NCBI GenBank assembly: GCA_022592445.1 | Contig: JABYQR010000482.1 | Coordinates: 1 to 28,098 of the forward strand | Length of the DNA: 28,098 nucleotides | Direction: 5' to 3' | Source of the DNA: Cytidiella melzeri | Lineage: Eukaryota > Basidiomycota > Agaricomycetes > Polyporales > Irpicaceae | Part shown: positions 26,484 through 28,098 of the stretch, piece by piece | How positions within the stretch are numbered: the stretch's first letter is position 1 | Layout of the letters: each line of letters starts with the position of its first letter | Made by a program: the position numbers and the translations under genes | Notes under the pieces: generated by a model | Databases searched by the model: none | What the model saw: only the letters and a program-made list of their open reading frames with translations | Told to the model about the DNA's origin: nothing

Positions 26484-28098
26484 GCGTCCAAGTTTTATTC
26501 TTCATTTGAGAATCAATTTCGTCTTGTGCAGCAGCAAACCATTGATCCCGATCATCTCTTTTCATTGCCTGCTTCCACGTCTGTGGATATTCATTGATTG
26601 AATAAGCAGTAATTGAATCAAGAGTCTCGTCATCAATTTCTGCAGAATCATCATCATCAGTTAAGCCTCCTGATAGAGTTTGATGTTCTGGACCCGGTTC
26701 AACGGAAGGTGATCTCGAGGGTTGACGTGATGACGTTCCTGATCGCAAAGGTATCCGTAATCTGGATGGCCCTGCAATCGGAGATCTCGCGCGTGTTCTC
26801 GAGTTCCATTCAGCTCTCAAACGAAGCTCATTTTGTTCTTCCTTTTTGTCCTTAGCCACTTGCTTTTCTAAAGCTTTCTGCATATCCACCGGCCGCATGG
26901 AAAGTTTAGGATTTTTTCCAGCAGTTGAACGTTTGTTCTGGTTGATAGGTGGTGGCAAAGGTGGTTTAAGCTTAGGTCCTCGTTTGATTTGTGGTTGTGG
27001 TTCTTTGTCAAGAACCGGAGCTGAAGGGAATTGCTGCTGTTGTCGAGAAGGATAAGTAGGTGCTTGGTGCTCTGGATGATCATCATCTCCATCATCAGAG
27101 TCTTGGTGACCTTGTTCATCATTCTCTTCAAAAGGTGAAAAATTATTGTGTGGAGGAACAGTGTTATTATCACTGTTATTGCCGACTAAAGGTTGTTTGG
27201 AAGGAGTAATATCTTTACGATACGGGAAATGAGTCTTGTTAAATACTGCATTGCGAGCAATGACGATTCGCTGTTTATCCCAGAACCGGTAACCCTTTAC
27301 ACCCAGTTCATATCCAACGAATATCATAGGAGTTGCTTTTGGTGACAACTTGTTCTGACAACTCTTGATCGGTACATGGACGTATGCACGACATCCAAAT
27401 ACACGAAGCATTGAGATATCTGGTTTTATACCCAGAAAACTCTCTATAGGTGTCTGCCAGTTTAATCGTACATTAGGTAGACGGTTATTTACATATACCG
27501 CTGCTTCGCAAGTATGCTTCCAGAAACCATTTGATAACCCAGCTTGCTGACGCAATGCTTGGGCTTTATATTTTATGGTCTGTTGCCATCGCTCAGCTCT
27601 ACCATTTTGTTGTGGAGTATACGGTACAGACATTTGTAGTTCTATTCCGTGTTCCTTCAGATAATCCTTGAACTCATTATTAATGAACTCTGTTCCACCA
27701 TCACATCTGAACTTCTTCATCTTCTTCCCTGTTTGGTTTTTGGCCCATGACTTGTATTCTTTGAATCTTGTGGACGCTTCATCTTTGTGCTTGAGATAAT
27801 AGAGCATCCCATGACTAGAAGCATCATCAAGACAAGTCATACCGTATTTGTAACCATCAATAGAAGTTGTAGAATATTCAATGAGATCGGAATGAGTTAA
27901 TTCAAGGACTTCTGTAGCTCTCGACATAGATGGTGGAAATGGTTGTCTCTTTCCTTTTCCAACTTGACATCCGTGACAAGGAGAAATTGTCGATGGAATA
28001 GGAATTTTTTCTTTTAATCCCTTTGTTCCTTTGTGAAGATTTTCGACAATCTTAATCCCTGGGTGTCCTAGTCGATTATGCCACAACGTATAATCATT
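26416..28098 (-). CDS. Copia 2 integrase and linker, continues past right edge
   Basis: The frame is open to the window edge; the preceding codons read 'NDYTLWHNRLGHPG', the GAG-pre-integrase start. The zinc site is H3/H8 with C37 and C40 ('CHGC'). The DDE core has D67 ('THSDLIEY'), D129 ('RCDGGTEF') and E165 ('NGRAERWQQ'), with 35 residues between the last two. The Copia integrase tail follows ('VFGCRAYVHVP', 'IFVGYELGVKGYRFW'), and then a long Pro/Asp/Arg-rich linker to RT ('WKQAMKRDDRDQWFAA', 'MKNKTWTLV'). The stop at 26416 comes from the one-base shift that separates it from the RT frame. Gag and protease are outside the window. Confidence 0.92.
   Translation of the reverse strand, partial: NDYTLWHNRLGHPGIKIVENLHKGTKGLKEKIPIPSTISPCHGCQVGKGKRQPFPPSMSRATEVLELTHSDLIEYSTTSIDGYKYGMTCLDDASSHGMLYYLKHKDEASTRFKEYKSWAKNQTGKKMKKFRCDGGTEFINNEFKDYLKEHGIELQMSVPYTPQQNGRAERWQQTIKYKAQALRQQAGLSNGFWKHTCEAAVYVNNRLPNVRLNWQTPIESFLGIKPDISMLRVFGCRAYVHVPIKSCQNKLSPKATPMIFVGYELGVKGYRFWDKQRIVIARNAVFNKTHFPYRKDITPSKQPLVGNNSDNNTVPPHNNFSPFEENDEQGHQDSDDGDDDHPEHQAPTYPSRQQQQFPSAPVLDKEPQPQIKRGPKLKPPLPPPINQNKRSTAGKNPKLSMRPVDMQKALEKQVAKDKKEEQNELRLRAEWNSRTRARSPIAGPSRLRIPLRSGTSSRQPSRSPSVEPGPEHQTLSGGLTDDDDSAEIDDETLDSITAYSINEYPQTWKQAMKRDDRDQWFAAAQDEIDSQMKNKTWTLVRRPDASRKNCEMQMGLHHKI

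Larger units (their letters stand above)
16973..28098 (-). mobile_element. Ty1/Copia retrotransposon 2, with nested Gypsy; continues past right edge
   Basis: The 3' LTR (minus orientation) is bounded by TGTTAAAAC... at 25018 and ...GCTTAACA at 16973. It is split into 16973-17177 and 24705-25018 by the Gypsy insertion. A polypurine tract follows at 25019-25027. RNase H/RT (25038-26483) and integrase (26416 to the edge) then give the Copia order. Removing the Gypsy element and one GAGGC leaves a ~514-bp LTR with 5-bp inverted ends TGTTA/TAACA. Gag, protease and the 5' LTR lie outside the window. Confidence 0.9.

Overview
The window looks like a gene-poor, transposon-rich stretch of a filamentous fungus, most likely an agaricomycete (mushroom-forming basidiomycete). 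Evidence: very short introns (about 44-66 nt, GT-AG) in the genes on the left; a DUF6533-type membrane protein gene; a multi-domain beta-trefoil gene of a kind common in mushrooms; and Ty1/Copia plus chromodomain Ty3/Gypsy retrotransposons. No bacterial, CRISPR, rRNA or tRNA features were recognised. Species cannot be named from the sequence.

Left part (1-8.4 kb): host genes, plus strand. A DUF6533-like membrane protein gene (about 872-2258) carries an apparent in-frame stop. A 13-exon gene (5337-8020) encodes four tandem beta-trefoil domains, with the same three intron positions repeated in each domain. Around it are signs of a local gene family. The first ~350 bases match the 3' flank of the gene (8025-8394). 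A lone last exon of a paralog lies at 3694-3774. A block upstream of that relic (3265-3600) is repeated upstream of the intact gene (4690-5210). The locus therefore looks like a tandem paralog cluster in which one member has been reduced to its ends.

Middle part (8.4-17 kb): a Copia element on the minus strand (8395-12139). It has a short 5' LTR and a half-tRNA-iMet-type primer binding site, and it is cut off inside its reverse transcriptase. It abuts a ~4.8 kb non-coding repeat domain holding ~143-bp minisatellite units, three diverged ~0.96-1.0 kb repeat copies, a 457-bp palindromic element with CACT termini and a TCT target duplication, and a 161-bp Tourist/Harbinger-like MITE flanked by TTA.

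Right part (16.97-28.1 kb): a second minus-strand Copia element whose 3' LTR (16973-25018) is split by a full-length chromodomain Gypsy element (17178-24704). The Gypsy element has near-identical 688-bp LTRs, a GAGGC target duplication, a probable Tf1-style self-priming site and an extra non-AUG open frame before gag. Its pol is interrupted by many single-base shifts that are mostly homopolymer contractions, although its LTRs look young. The 5' part of the second Copia element lies beyond the right edge.
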